From positions 1-15,623 of the forward strand of contig CAMFHW010000031.1 of the NCBI GenBank assembly GCA_945952175.1: a DNA stretch of 15,623 bases, written 5' to 3'. This DNA comes from an uncultured Phenylobacterium sp. GTDB lineage: Bacteria; Pseudomonadota; Alphaproteobacteria; Caulobacterales; Caulobacteraceae. Both the position numbers and the translations under genes were made by a program. Positions 6,925-13,889 of the stretch are shown here, piece after piece. A model generated the notes under the pieces. It was given only the letters and a program-made list of their open reading frames with translations. It was not told the DNA's origin and did not search any database. How positions within the stretch are numbered: the stretch's first letter is position 1; every line of letters starts with the position of its first letter.

Positions 6925-9057
6925 ATGGTCTCGAACAACAGGCGCGAAGTGCTCACCCTGGCCGGCGCGGCTGGCGCCGCAGCAGGCCTGCTGCCGCCGG
7001 TCCTGGCCCGCGCCCTGGACATTCCAGCCCACAGCGCGACCGGCTCGATCCGCGACGTCGAGCATGTGGTGATCTTCATGCAGGAGAACCGGTCGTTCGA
7101 TCACTATTTCGGGGCCTACAACGGCGTGCGGGGCTTCGGAGACCCGCGTCCGCTGCGCCTCCCGGGCGGTGCGAGCGTCTGGCGCCAGCCGAGCCCGGAA
7201 CATCCCGACGGCTATGTCATGCCGTTCCACGGCGACTCCCGAACCACCAACGCCTATGCAGTGGACGGCGCCGAACAGGGCCACCAGGAGAACATCACCA
7301 TCTATAACGGCGGCCGCTACGACCGCTGGGGGCACACCGGCGAACTGCACAAGCGCATGGCCTACTACACGGCCTCGGACCTGCCCTACTACCACGCCCT
7401 GGCCTCGGCCTTCACGATCTGCGACGCCTATCACTGCTCGACGCTCACCCAGACCTATCCCAATCGCCTGCACCTCTGGACGGGCTGCAATGGCGGCGGG
7501 AAGGTCGGCGGCGACCCCGAAATGTCGAACTACGGCGAGGACGACACGCCGAGCGCCGACATGGCCGAGGACCGGCCGATGGCGAAGGGACCCTACGCGT
7601 GGACCACCTACGCCGAACGGCTGGAGGCGGCCGGGGTCTCGTGGAAGGTCTACCAAGAGTACGACAACTTCGGGGACAACATCCTGTCGGTGTTCAGGCC
7701 GTTCCGCCCCTGCGCCAAGGACTCCTCGCTCTATGCCCGGGGCCGATCCTGGGTGTCCGAGCACAAGACGGGACCTGATCGCATGCGCTCCGACGGCGAG
7801 CAGCTGGTGGAGGCGTTCCGCGCCGACATCGCCGCCGGCCGCCTGCCCCAGGTCTCCTGGATCGTCACGGCCGCCGATCTGTCGGAGCACCCCCAGGCTG
7901 TCCCGGCGAAGGGTGAGCACGTCTGCGCCCAGCTGATCGAGGCCCTGGTCGATCACCCCGAGGTCTTCGCCAGGACCGTGTTCATCATCAACTATGACGA
8001 GGCGGGGGGCTTCTATGACCACATGCCTCCGCCCACCCCGCCGCTGAAGCCCGAGGACGGCTTCAGCACGGTCTCCGTCGAGGGCGAGGCGAAGGACTAC
8101 GGCCAGGCCGACGTCGCCAATCGTGGTCGTCACCCTCTGGGCCTCGGCATCCGCACGCCGACCATCGTCGTCTCGCCGTGGAGCCGCGGCGGATACGTCT
8201 GCTCGGAACTGTTCGACCACACCTCGACGCTACGCTTTCTTGAACAGCGCTTCGGCGTGGCCGAGCCGAACATCAGCGACTGGCGGCGCTCCGTCTGCGG
8301 CGACCTGACCTCGGCTTTCGACTTCACGGCGTCGGATCGCGGCCGCTCGGACCTGGCCCTGCCGCAGACGGCTGACCACTTGCAGCGGACGGCGCGTTCG
8401 CTGGCGGCGCCCAGCCTTCGGATTCCGGCCGTACAGACGCCGTCGCGGCAGGGCGGGCCGCAGCGACCCGCGCGCGCCCTGCCCTACCGGCTCACCGCCG
8501 ACGCGCGGGTCGACACCAGTGGGGTCTGGATCGATCTGGTCAACGCCGGGACCACGGGTTCGGTCTTGCAGGTGTTCGACAACACCGGCGCGGCCGGGCC
8601 TTGGCGGTTCACGGTCGGCGCCGGAGCGCGACACGCCGCCGGGACCTGGAACCCGGCGGGCCGGGGAAAGGCCTATGACCTCACCGTCCTGGGTCCCAAC
8701 GGCTTCCATCGTCACTTCGCGGGGGCTGGGTCCGAACCTGCGGAGCTGACCTTGACCTCCAACGCGCGAGGCCGCCTGGTCCTGACCCTGGAGCACCGTG
8801 GCCCCGGGCGCACCTCGGCGCTGGTGACGATGGGCGACGCCTATCCGCTGGCGCCCGGCGCGGCGCGGCGGCGCGGCCTGACCGCCGTAGCGGGCAAGCC
8901 CGGCCGCATGGTCTGGGATCTGGCCGCCAGCGACCATTGGTACGACCTGGCCGTCACCGTTCCAGGTCAGGCCGAATATCTGCGCCATTTCGCTGGCCAC
9001 GTGGAAACGGGCCGCGCCAGCCGCACCGATCCCGCCATCGGCGCCATGCGCCTCTAG
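6925..9057 (+). CDS. Phosphocholine-type phospholipase C (PlcN/PlcH family), Tat-exported
   Basis: A 710-residue secreted hydrolase that splits phospholipids into diacylglycerol and a phosphorylated head group. The N-terminus has a twin-arginine signal (NNRREVLTLAG, RR at 6-7, then an alanine/glycine-rich hydrophobic stretch and an AxA-like site near residue 30). Family signatures are HVVIFMQENRSFDHYFG (47-63, with catalytic-region E54/N55), DLSEHPQ (318-324) and NYDEAGGFYDH (356-366), which supplies metal/catalytic Asp, Glu and His. The C-terminus carries two successive DUF756-like beta domains (about 515-600 and 605-695), as in Pseudomonas phosphocholine-specific enzymes; total length fits the family. 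AAGG (6915-6918) lies 6 bases before the ATG. An operator copy at 6889-6900 ties it to the phosphonate regulator. The HD-domain gene follows after 18 bases. Substrate could be phosphatidylcholine, sphingolipids or, by context, phosphonolipids; the sequence does not decide. Confidence 0.92.
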   Translation: MVSNNRREVLTLAGAAGAAAGLLPPVLARALDIPAHSATGSIRDVEHVVIFMQENRSFDHYFGAYNGVRGFGDPRPLRLPGGASVWRQPSPEHPDGYVMPFHGDSRTTNAYAVDGAEQGHQENITIYNGGRYDRWGHTGELHKRMAYYTASDLPYYHALASAFTICDAYHCSTLTQTYPNRLHLWTGCNGGGKVGGDPEMSNYGEDDTPSADMAEDRPMAKGPYAWTTYAERLEAAGVSWKVYQEYDNFGDNILSVFRPFRPCAKDSSLYARGRSWVSEHKTGPDRMRSDGEQLVEAFRADIAAGRLPQVSWIVTAADLSEHPQAVPAKGEHVCAQLIEALVDHPEVFARTVFIINYDEAGGFYDHMPPPTPPLKPEDGFSTVSVEGEAKDYGQADVANRGRHPLGLGIRTPTIVVSPWSRGGYVCSELFDHTSTLRFLEQRFGVAEPNISDWRRSVCGDLTSAFDFTASDRGRSDLALPQTADHLQRTARSLAAPSLRIPAVQTPSRQGGPQRPARALPYRLTADARVDTSGVWIDLVNAGTTGSVLQVFDNTGAAGPWRFTVGAGARHAAGTWNPAGRGKAYDLTVLGPNGFHRHFAGAGSEPAELTLTSNARGRLVLTLEHRGPGRTSALVTMGDAYPLAPGAARRRGLTAVAGKPGRMVWDLAASDHWYDLAVTVPGQAEYLRHFAGHVETGRASRTDPAIGAMRL

Positions 9058-9064
9058 ATCGTTC

Positions 9065-9068
9065 CAGG
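9065..9068 (+). promoter_or_regulatory. Ribosome binding site deciding the HD-gene start
   Basis: AGGA lies 7 bases before ATG 9076 but only 4 bases before the adjacent in-frame TTG at 9073. Spacing and codon preference both favour the ATG. Confidence 0.5.
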
Positions 9069-9075
9069 ACCCTTG

Positions 9076-9648
9076 ATGGCGCCATCGCCCTTCGCCGAGG
9101 CCTTCGTCTCCCGGCTGTTCGATCTCTTCGCCGAACTCGGCCCGCGCCACTATGGCGAGGGCGTGAGCCAGACCGAGCACGCGCTGCAGACGGCGCATCA
9201 TGCCCGGGCCGATGGCGCCGGCGACGCCTTGGTCGCCGCCAGCCTGCTGCACGATGTGGGCCATTTCCTGCAGCGTCTCGGCGAGGACGCCGCCGACCAG
9301 GGACTGGACGACCGCCACGAACACATCGGCGCGGGCTATCTGGCGCGCGCCTTCGGGCCGGAGGTGGTGGAGCCGATACGGCTCCACGTGGAAGCCAAGC
9401 GCTACCTGGCGACCTTCGAGCCGGGCTATCGCGACCTTTTGAGCGACGCCTCCCTGAAGAGCCTCGCCCTGCAGGGCGGCGAAATGGCCACGGCCGAGGC
9501 CCGGATCTTCCTGGCCCACCCGGCCTCGGCCGCCGCCATCCGACTCCGCCGCTATGATGAGCAAGGCAAGGCGACCGGGGTCGTGCTGGACGGGCTCGAG
9601 ACCTATCGCGACATGCTGTGCGCCCTGATCGACGCAAATTCGCGCTGA
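9076..9648 (+). CDS. PhnZ-like HD-domain diiron oxygenase (phosphonate-operon HDIG family)
   Basis: A 190-residue cytoplasmic protein resembling PhnZ, the mixed-valent diiron oxygenase that cleaves 1-hydroxy-2-aminoethylphosphonate to glycine and phosphate. Presumed iron ligands all align: H35 (QTEH), H59-D60 (LLHDVGH), H81 (DRHEHIG), H104 (LHVEAKRYL) and D161 (RRYDEQGK). The phosphonate-contact K108 in AKRYL and the SDAS...QGG segment (123-135) also match PhnZ. Near the N-terminus, Y26-G-E28 resembles the Y24-I-G-E27 lid of PhnZ but with one residue fewer between Tyr and Glu. It follows the phospholipase C gene by 18 bases, so it is probably in the same operator-controlled transcript. The hydroxylase partner (PhnY or TmpA, Fe/2OG enzymes) is not in the window, so the true substrate is open; TmpB-like activity on trimethylated substrate is an alternative. 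Confidence 0.88.
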   Translation: MAPSPFAEAFVSRLFDLFAELGPRHYGEGVSQTEHALQTAHHARADGAGDALVAASLLHDVGHFLQRLGEDAADQGLDDRHEHIGAGYLARAFGPEVVEPIRLHVEAKRYLATFEPGYRDLLSDASLKSLALQGGEMATAEARIFLAHPASAAAIRLRRYDEQGKATGVVLDGLETYRDMLCALIDANSR

Positions 9649-9672
9649 GGCGATCGCCGGCCCCGTCGGGCC
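9649..9672. terminator. GC-rich palindrome and hairpin between convergent genes
   Basis: The 31-base gap between the HD gene and the convergent hydroxylase gene holds a perfect 10-base palindrome GGCGATCGCC (9649-9658). A short hairpin GGCCC-CGTC-GGGCC (9659-9672) follows directly. No T-run follows on either strand, so this is at best a weak, possibly bidirectional terminator. It may be chance in GC-rich DNA. Confidence 0.3.
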
Positions 9673-9679
9673 AGGAGCC

Positions 9680-10642
9680 CTACCCCGCCACCTCCGGCGC
9701 GAGGTCGTCGGCGACCAAGTGCTGCAGCACCCGCTTCTCGAGCACCAGGAGCGCGCCGACCTGATTGGTGCGCATCACGAGGCCATCGGCCAGGGGCCCG
9801 GCCGCCTCGCGAACGGCGCCCACCAGGCGCGTGAAGTCCTGCCGCCCGCGCCCGCCAAGCCCGTGGAGCGCGCAGAGCTGGCGCCAATCGAAGACGAAAT
9901 GCTCCAGCAGCGTGGCGAACCGTTCGGCCCGCGCTCGAGCGGCAGGCGTGTCGATGGCGACCGTCAATTCGGCGCACAGATCCTCGACCAGCCACTGGAC
10001 TTCGGCGGCGGGCATCACGGGCGAGCGTTGATCGCCCTCGGTGAGCAGCGGCGAGCTTGCGCGGGGATCCCACGCTACCGTCCGCCATTGCTCGGGGGGT
10101 GGAGCGGGCCCGCAGGCGAACGCCCAGAAGCCCGCCGTGCCGGTGGTGTCCGCCACGAGATGGATGCGCGCGGCGTCGGCCCCGTTCTCCACGTGGTGCC
10201 GCCGCCAGTTGTCGAAGATCCAGGCCTCGCCGGCCGCCATGTGGACGGCTTGGCCGTCGCAATAGAACCGCACCTCCGGCCGCGTGAAGACCGGAATGTG
10301 GAGCCGCACCCGCGTGTGCCAATGGTAGTTGATGTCGGCGTGTTCGGGCACGCCGGCCCCGGGCGCCAACCGCATCAGCCTAGAGCGGCTCCAGACGACG
10401 CCGAAGCCGGCCAGCACCTGGCGCAGATAGGGCATGGCCGCGAGCCAGGGTGTCGGCAGCATCTGGCCATGCACGTCGTCCGTCTCGGCCCCGCCCGCGC
10501 TGATCAGGCGCGCGGCGCTGTTGCCCGGCAGGCGGTCCGGATGCGGCGTCCAGGCTTCGGCCGGCAGGGCCCCCACCTCGGCCTGCAGACGGGCGACATC
10601 GAAAAGGACGGGCAACTGGAAGAAGGGACGCGAAAGCCTCAT
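9680..10642 (-). CDS. Aspartyl/asparaginyl beta-hydroxylase-type Fe(II)/2-oxoglutarate oxygenase with C-terminal extension
   Basis: A 320-residue protein whose N-terminal ~175 residues form a cupin-like beta-hydroxylase domain. The iron motif is HAD in VPEHADINYHWH (H101, D103), the distal His lies in WRRHHVENG (H150), and R159 in ARIHLV is the likely 2-oxoglutarate-binding Arg. Such enzymes hydroxylate Asp/Asn or related residues in proteins, peptides or small molecules. Residues about 185-320 form an extension I do not recognise, mostly charged and probably helical. ATG at 10642 comes 2 bases after the TAG of the TPR-sulfotransferase gene, so it is probably translated from the same message. 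It is the last gene of the run. It is not PhnY-like (PhyH family), and it is on the opposite strand from the phosphonate genes, so I do not assign it to that pathway. Substrate unknown. Confidence 0.85.
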   Translation of the reverse strand: MRLSRPFFQLPVLFDVARLQAEVGALPAEAWTPHPDRLPGNSAARLISAGGAETDDVHGQMLPTPWLAAMPYLRQVLAGFGVVWSRSRLMRLAPGAGVPEHADINYHWHTRVRLHIPVFTRPEVRFYCDGQAVHMAAGEAWIFDNWRRHHVENGADAARIHLVADTTGTAGFWAFACGPAPPPEQWRTVAWDPRASSPLLTEGDQRSPVMPAAEVQWLVEDLCAELTVAIDTPAARARAERFATLLEHFVFDWRQLCALHGLGGRGRQDFTRLVGAVREAAGPLADGLVMRTNQVGALLVLEKRVLQHLVADDLAPEVAG

Positions 10643-10644
10643 GC

Positions 10645-12564
10645 CTAGCCCCTGTAGCGTGTCAGGGCGTCGCCCAAGGCGTCCCTCAGGGGGGTGAGCC
10701 AGGGCTCGTACCTGCGCCATTGATCGAGGCCTTCGCGCCCGATCGGTCGACGCACCTGTTCGGAGCTTGGCGTGCGCACGCCGCGCTGGGTCTGGTGGAA
10801 GGCCAGGCAGGCCGGTTCGAAGGCCAATCCGCAATGATCGAGGATTTTCCGGACGCCGCCTTCGAGATCCTCGACCACGTCCTCGTAGCTCACCCGCAGC
10901 ACCCGTCCCGCCAGCACCTCGTCCCAATGGCCCATGAGATCGAGATAGGTCCGGTAGTAGCGCGCGAGATCCACGGCGCCGTAGGCGAATTCCTGATGCG
11001 TGGCGCCGAACAGCTGCTTGAGGTTGCTGAAGCCGCAGGCCATCGGCTCCCGCCGCACGTCGATGATCCTCGACCCCGGCAGGACGAGATGGATCAAGCC
11101 GATGTGCCAGAAATTGTTGGGCATCTTGTCGATGAAGAACGGCCGCCCCGACCGGCGGTAGGCGCGGGTCTCCGAGAGGAAGCGTTCACCCAGCGCCCCG
11201 ACGTCCGGGGCCGTCAGGTTCAGCAGCGCCTCGGGCCGCACGGGAAGACCGCAATCGGGGTCGCGGCCGCAGAGCTCCGCGACATACCGGCCGATCTCCG
11301 CCAGTTCCTGAGTGCCTTCCACCTGCGAATGCGAGGCCAGGATCTGCTCGACGAGGGTCGAGCCCGAGCGCGGCAGGCCGAGGATGAAGATGGGCGCGGG
11401 GTCGGCGACGCCCCAGTCCGCGCGCTCGGCGAAGACGCCCGCCGTGAACACCTGCTTGAGCCGGTCGGCCACCCGCTCCGCCACCTCCGGACGCCAACGA
11501 GCCGCGGCGCGGCGCACCGCGTTGCCGCGTTCGTAGCAGCGCCACGAGGCGGCGTGGTCCTCGCGGTCCTCCAAGGCCTTGCCCAGGGCGAAGCACAGAT
11601 AGACGCGGTCCATGTCCTGAAGAGCGGGCGAGGCTTCCGCGGCGCGCAGGCGGGCGATCTCGTCTTCCGTGAAGCGATAGGTCTTGAGGTTTCCCAGACT
11701 GAACCACGCCACGCCATAGTCCGGCCGCGCCGCCAAGGCGGCGTGGTAATCTGCGATCGCTTCGGCCTGCCGCCCCACGACCTTCAGCGCGTTCGCGCGC
11801 CAAAGGCGCAGATCGGCGACTTCGGCCCCCACCGTTCCCTGCCCGTCCAGGAGCCGCGCGTAGAGATCGATCACCGCCTCGTAGTCGCCGAGGCCGACGC
11901 AGGCGGCGGCATGCAGTTTCAGAAACTCCCGATTATCCGGATCCTGGGCGAGCAGCCGGTCGGCTTCCTGGCGCGCCAATCGGGGCTTCTGCGTCTGCAG
12001 GAGGACCATTCCGTGGTCGAAGCGCGCCGCATGATAGTCCGGGGCCAGGTCGAGCACGTTGCGCAGCAGGAGCTCGGCCTCGTCCGGCGCCTCGCGCGCG
12101 AGCCGGATGCGCGCCAGAAGGCGAAGCGCGCCCACGTTTCGGCCATCCCTGCCCAGATAGTCTCGGATCGCCGCTTCGGCCGGCTCCAGGTCGCCATCGG
12201 CGAACAGGCTGTCGGCGACCACGACCTCGGGCGGGAGTCGCCTCAACGCGGCCAGGCGGCGCGCGGCCCCCGCCGCCCTCGCAGCGTCGCCCCTCATGCG
12301 ATGGAGTTGCTGGAGCATGTCCCAGCTCGCCGGCAGGGTCGGATTGAGTCGCACGGCTTCATTCAGCGCCTCGACGGCGGCGGCCGCATCGCCGAGCAGC
12401 ACCTGGCAGTGGCCACGCTCCTGGTAGAGGCGGCTGAACCGAGGGTGCAGGTGCTGAAGCCGGGCCAGCGTCGCCAGGGCCTCCGGAACGCGCTGACGCG
12501 CGCGCAGGTCCCTCGCCTGTTGCAGCAGGGCGTCGCGCGCACTGGTCCCTGCCAGCTCCGTCAC
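10645..12564 (-). CDS. TPR-sulfotransferase fusion protein
   Basis: A 639-residue predicted cytoplasmic protein. Residues about 10-300 consist of tetratricopeptide-like helical repeats (for example AVEALNEAVRLNPTLPASWD and EAIADYHAALAARPDYGVAW), usually used to bind proteins or peptides. The C-terminal half is a PAPS-dependent sulfotransferase: the 5'-phosphosulfate loop is FILGLPRSGSTLVEQIL (393-409) and the 3'-phosphate segment DVRREPMACGFSN spans 502-514. The ending QVRRPIGREGLDQWRRYE is typical of this TPR-sulfotransferase family. The GTG start at 12564 overlaps the stop of the preceding hydroxylase gene as GTGA. The frame stays open upstream, but that part lies within the hydroxylase gene and has a low-complexity Arg/Ala/Gly composition, so I excluded it. 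The acceptor is unknown; the TPR half suggests a polypeptide substrate, which is an inference. Confidence 0.88.
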   Translation of the reverse strand: MTELAGTSARDALLQQARDLRARQRVPEALATLARLQHLHPRFSRLYQERGHCQVLLGDAAAAVEALNEAVRLNPTLPASWDMLQQLHRMRGDAARAAGAARRLAALRRLPPEVVVADSLFADGDLEPAEAAIRDYLGRDGRNVGALRLLARIRLAREAPDEAELLLRNVLDLAPDYHAARFDHGMVLLQTQKPRLARQEADRLLAQDPDNREFLKLHAAACVGLGDYEAVIDLYARLLDGQGTVGAEVADLRLWRANALKVVGRQAEAIADYHAALAARPDYGVAWFSLGNLKTYRFTEDEIARLRAAEASPALQDMDRVYLCFALGKALEDREDHAASWRCYERGNAVRRAAARWRPEVAERVADRLKQVFTAGVFAERADWGVADPAPIFILGLPRSGSTLVEQILASHSQVEGTQELAEIGRYVAELCGRDPDCGLPVRPEALLNLTAPDVGALGERFLSETRAYRRSGRPFFIDKMPNNFWHIGLIHLVLPGSRIIDVRREPMACGFSNLKQLFGATHQEFAYGAVDLARYYRTYLDLMGHWDEVLAGRVLRVSYEDVVEDLEGGVRKILDHCGLAFEPACLAFHQTQRGVRTPSSEQVRRPIGREGLDQWRRYEPWLTPLRDALGDALTRYRG

Positions 12565-13181
12565 CGCGCGGCGCCGGCGCGCAGGAACGGCTCCAGCCAG
12601 TCCGGGTCCGGCTGATCGGCGTCGTAGTACTCGAAAATCAGGTGCACGCGGTCGGTGGCGCCGCGGTTGCGCACCCAGTGAGGGCCAAGATTGTTGACCT
12701 CCACGGCTTCGCCCACCGGAAAGCGCCGTTCCTCGCCGCCGAAGAAGGAGACCACTGCGGGGTTGGTCGACAGCGGCACGTGGACCTTGTGCGGCCACTT
12801 CGCCGCCGGATTGGCGTCGATGTGCGGGTGGATGATCCCGCCCGGCGGCATGCGCGCCAGCATCACCCGCGGAAACACGCCGCGCGCATATCCATAGCCG
12901 CGAACCGCCTCGGCCAGCACCGGCTCCAGCAGCCCGCGCCACGCCGTCCAGAGCGCGCGATCGTGAGACGCGCGCCAGTCGCGCGGACTGTCGATGAAGC
13001 GGAAGACGATGTGGCGGGTCTCGTCCAGCACCTCGAATCTATTCGGCTTGGCGAGGTTCTCAGCCGTCCAGACCGCCTCGGGAACCGCCGCCACCGCCGC
13101 CTGCAGAGCCGCGACATCGACGCCCCCAAGCCGGCGAACGGTGGTGGTCTTGCGCGGGTTGGCGGTGGGGACGGCGTTCAC
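12561..13181 (-). CDS. Aspartyl/asparaginyl beta-hydroxylase-type Fe(II)/2-oxoglutarate oxygenase
   Basis: A 206-residue single-domain enzyme. Iron ligands are visible as HID in IIHPHIDAN (H120, D122) and the distal His in NNLGPHWVRN (H168); R178 in TDRVHLIFEY is the likely 2-oxoglutarate Arg. This arrangement is that of the Asp/Asn beta-hydroxylase domain. The start is a GTG at 13181 that overlaps the sulfotransferase stop as GTGA; the next Met is at residue 107, so no shorter version would be intact. The stop overlaps the next GTG in the same way. It shares a fold with the hydroxylase encoded at 9680-10642 but differs clearly in sequence and lacks the C-terminal extension. The two may act on different positions or substrates. 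No secretion signal is visible, so it should act in the cytoplasm. Confidence 0.88.
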   Translation of the reverse strand: MNAVPTANPRKTTTVRRLGGVDVAALQAAVAAVPEAVWTAENLAKPNRFEVLDETRHIVFRFIDSPRDWRASHDRALWTAWRGLLEPVLAEAVRGYGYARGVFPRVMLARMPPGGIIHPHIDANPAAKWPHKVHVPLSTNPAVVSFFGGEERRFPVGEAVEVNNLGPHWVRNRGATDRVHLIFEYYDADQPDPDWLEPFLRAGAAR

Positions 13182-13816
13182 CGCGCTCCCTCGAAGGCAT
13201 AGCCGAACAGGTCGAGGTCCTGTGCGTAGCGAGCCCTAACGCCGTCGATCAGGGCCTGATCGTAGTAGCCGCGATAGTCACCGTGCGTCGTGCCGTTCAC
13301 GCGATCGAGCGGGCGGGACGGGATGCCGACGCGCGCGCAGATCGCGTCATAGGAGCCTTGCATGTCTTCCACGCGACCGATGGCGTCGGTGAGCAGGGTT
13401 TTGCCGTCCGCATCCACCAGAAGCGAGGCCTGCGGCTGGAACAGGATGTGAGCCTCGGGCGGCGCGTCGAAGAGAAAGTGGCGCATCACGTCACGCGGCC
13501 GCTGACGGAAGATGTCGCCGCCGCGAAACATGAAGGCGCAGTACGAGACGAACCGGTCGAACGGATTGCGCACGAAGGCGAACTTGAAATAGCCGCTGAA
13601 CGCCGCCTCGCCGAGATAGGGCCTCACCTGGGCGAGGGCCAGGTGGCCATGCTGGATCGCCGCCAGGTCTTCCCAGGGAAAGCGCTTGTTGACGAACAGC
13701 CCGACCTGCTCGACGTCCGCCTCGCCCAGTTGCTCGCGCAGGGCCCGGCGCACGGCATGGGTGCCGGTCTTAGGCACCGCGGCGAAGACGAAACGATGGC
13801 GGTGGGAGACGATCAT
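13178..13816 (-). CDS. Sulfotransferase (family 2 type)
   Basis: A 212-residue protein with the two PAPS-binding signatures of membrane/Golgi-type sulfotransferases: VPKTGTHAVRRAL (14-26) as the 5'-phosphosulfate loop and FAFVRNPFDRFVSYCAF (79-95) as the 3'-phosphate segment. It transfers sulfate from PAPS to a hydroxyl or amine acceptor that is unknown here; known bacterial relatives act on sugars, lipids or small molecules. ATG at 13816 puts the P-loop at the usual distance from the N-terminus, although no strong Shine-Dalgarno is visible. It follows the TonB receptor gene by 73 bases, which contain an imperfect stem-loop. It overlaps the next hydroxylase gene by four bases (GTGA). It appears to start the tightly coupled four-gene modification set, possibly read through from the receptor gene. 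Confidence 0.88.
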   Translation of the reverse strand: MIVSHRHRFVFAAVPKTGTHAVRRALREQLGEADVEQVGLFVNKRFPWEDLAAIQHGHLALAQVRPYLGEAAFSGYFKFAFVRNPFDRFVSYCAFMFRGGDIFRQRPRDVMRHFLFDAPPEAHILFQPQASLLVDADGKTLLTDAIGRVEDMQGSYDAICARVGIPSRPLDRVNGTTHGDYRGYYDQALIDGVRARYAQDLDLFGYAFEGAR

Positions 13817-13828
13817 GGGTCGGCGCGC

Positions 13829-13875
13829 ATGGAATGGAGGCCCCGCCGCCTGAAGAGACGGAGCCCGCCATCCAT
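13829..13875 (-). other. Imperfect inverted repeat between receptor and sulfotransferase genes
   Basis: Arms ATGGAATGGAGGCCCC (13829-13844) and GGAGCCCGCCATCCAT (13860-13875) can pair imperfectly around a 15-base loop in the 73-base gap. On the minus-strand transcript this sits after the receptor stop and before the sulfotransferase start. There is no T-run, so an RNA-processing or partial attenuation element is as likely as a terminator. Chance is possible. Confidence 0.25.
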
Positions 13876-13889
13876 GACCCGCGATCGTG

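Noticed and set aside
6487..8220. Long minus-strand open frame across the GntR and phospholipase C genes
   Set aside because: It runs antisense to a well-conserved phospholipase C and shows no recognisable motif. It is a shadow of codon bias.
8230..9564. Minus-strand open frame opposite the phospholipase C end and the HD gene
   Set aside because: Both plus-strand genes have clear catalytic motifs, and the antisense translation is low complexity.
9680..10642. The neighbouring Fe/2OG hydroxylase as the missing PhnY partner of the PhnZ-like protein
   Set aside because: It belongs to the Asp/Asn beta-hydroxylase type rather than the PhyH type of PhnY. It also lies on the opposite strand, coupled to the sulfotransferase genes.
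10720..12615. Long plus-strand open frame (about 630 codons) opposite the TPR-sulfotransferase
   Set aside because: Its composition is Arg/Ala/Gly/His-rich with no domain pattern, while the minus strand encodes a clear TPR and sulfotransferase. Long antisense frames are expected in GC-rich DNA.
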